Assembly (NCBI GenBank): GCA_046582185.1
Contig: JAYGEX010000041.1
Location: forward strand, 62,001 to 126,000
Direction of reading: 5' to 3'
DNA: 64,000 nucleotides
Source of the DNA: GCA-002726655 sp046582185
GTDB taxonomy: Bacteria > Pseudomonadota > Gammaproteobacteria > Pseudomonadales > Azotimanducaceae
This document shows positions 63,600-64,000 of the stretch, piece after piece (positions within the stretch are counted from its first letter, which is position 1; every line of letters starts with the position of its first letter). A program made the translations under genes and the position numbers. The notes under the pieces are model-generated. The model had not been told where the DNA came from. It worked only from the letters and a program-made list of their open reading frames with translations, and ran no database searches.

Positions 63600-64000
63600 A
63601 TGATTGTCATTTTACACCCGAACACCGATGACCAGTCTCCCGAATACCGGAAAACGATGTCATTTCTGGGCAATCTATCCAACATCACAATTCAACATCA
63701 CGTCATTCAGGGCGCTGAACAAAAACTCAGCGAGATTTACCTCCTTGGCGATACTCATAAGTTAAATCCTGCAGAAATTGAAAGCCTGGACTGCGTGGAA
63801 CGTGTTGTAAGAATATCGCAAGAGTACAGAATCCTCGGTCGCCATTCGGATATGAAACGCACCAGTGGGTTCTCTTACAACGGGGTAGAGTTCAGTCAGG
63901 GCAACTACCAGGTGCTCGCTGGACTGTGCGCAGTTGATACCCCCGAACATGTTGAAATGATGATGAAGGCGCTTCACGAAAACGGTCAGGTCTGCACGAG
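63600..64000 (+). CDS. 3-deoxy-7-phosphoheptulonate synthase (DAHP synthase, type I-beta-like), N-terminal part
   Basis: A frame from ATG 63600 that runs off the window after 133 residues. It has the ferredoxin-like regulatory N-terminus (MIVILHPNT; VERVVRISQEYRILGRH) and then the start of the catalytic barrel (VEFSQGNYQVLAGLCAVDTP). The type I-beta family normally has AGPCAVE or AGPCSVE; here Pro and Glu are Leu and Asp, which is unusual. The enzyme makes the first intermediate of aromatic amino-acid synthesis. It is divergent from lolC. Confidence 0.75.
   Translation, partial: MIVILHPNTDDQSPEYRKTMSFLGNLSNITIQHHVIQGAEQKLSEIYLLGDTHKLNPAEIESLDCVERVVRISQEYRILGRHSDMKRTSGFSYNGVEFSQGNYQVLAGLCAVDTPEHVEMMMKALHENGQVCT

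Overview
The window looks like chromosomal DNA of a Gammaproteobacterium, probably marine and unclassified. The main evidence is the arrangement of envelope genes: lolC-lolD-lolE, a DUF2062 gene and comEC at 57-63 kb, and exbB, exbD, msbA-lpxK, a Trm112-like gene, kdsB and murB at 2-12 kb. In pseudomonads and relatives these form one nearly continuous block. Here the block is interrupted by two inserts: about 3 kb between kdsB and murB, and about 45 kb between exbB and comEC. No rRNA, tRNA, CRISPR array, integrase or transposase gene was seen. The lineage below class level is a guess.

Left region (1-12 kb): a partial AsmA-family gene, murB, a divergent SDR dehydrogenase and a SEC-C protein, then a two-gene unit. 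That unit pairs a thioredoxin-domain protein with a UGSC-family selenoprotein, whose in-frame UGA is followed by a well-placed bacterial SECIS-like hairpin. Next come kdsB, a Trm112-like gene, an in-frame msbA-lpxK fusion and exbD/exbB.

Middle (12-31 kb): a three-gene unit (3-hydroxyaspartate/D-threonine-type aldolase, double-hotdog hydratase, 2-methylfumaryl-CoA isomerase) that could feed glyoxylate carbon into mesaconyl-CoA chemistry. It is followed by a tandem 126-bp repeat, two cation-diffusion-facilitator transporters around an FAD oxidoreductase, and an unknown small ORF with two LexA boxes. After that come clpB with a sigma-32-type promoter, dgkA, a beta-propeller phytase overlapping greB, a nitroreductase, a secreted phosphoesterase and a decayed acetyltransferase. 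The stretch ends with a large lipoprotein that fuses a beta-lactamase-like domain to a PQQ-dehydrogenase propeller.

Right middle (31-57 kb): an exported protein of unknown function, an amidase, a GyrI-domain remnant and an LLM-class oxidoreductase. A complete alternative cytochrome c oxidase operon follows (diheme subunit II, subunit I, two subunit III-like proteins, subunit IV, heme O synthase), then another copy of the 126-bp repeat. The rest is an extradiol dioxygenase/FAH hydrolase pair, two GFA proteins, M48 and YbjQ proteins, an SGNH hydrolase, two overlapping pseudogenes each with one stop codon, a D-amino-acid-dehydrogenase-like enzyme, a HisC-like aminotransferase, a dicarboxylate/amino-acid symporter, a DUF2244 protein and TesB.

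Right end (57-64 kb): comEC, a DUF2062 gene, lolE-lolD-lolC (written left to right) and the start of a DAHP synthase gene that runs off the window. Several small genes in the large insert are broken, so this part of the chromosome seems to be gaining and losing genes.
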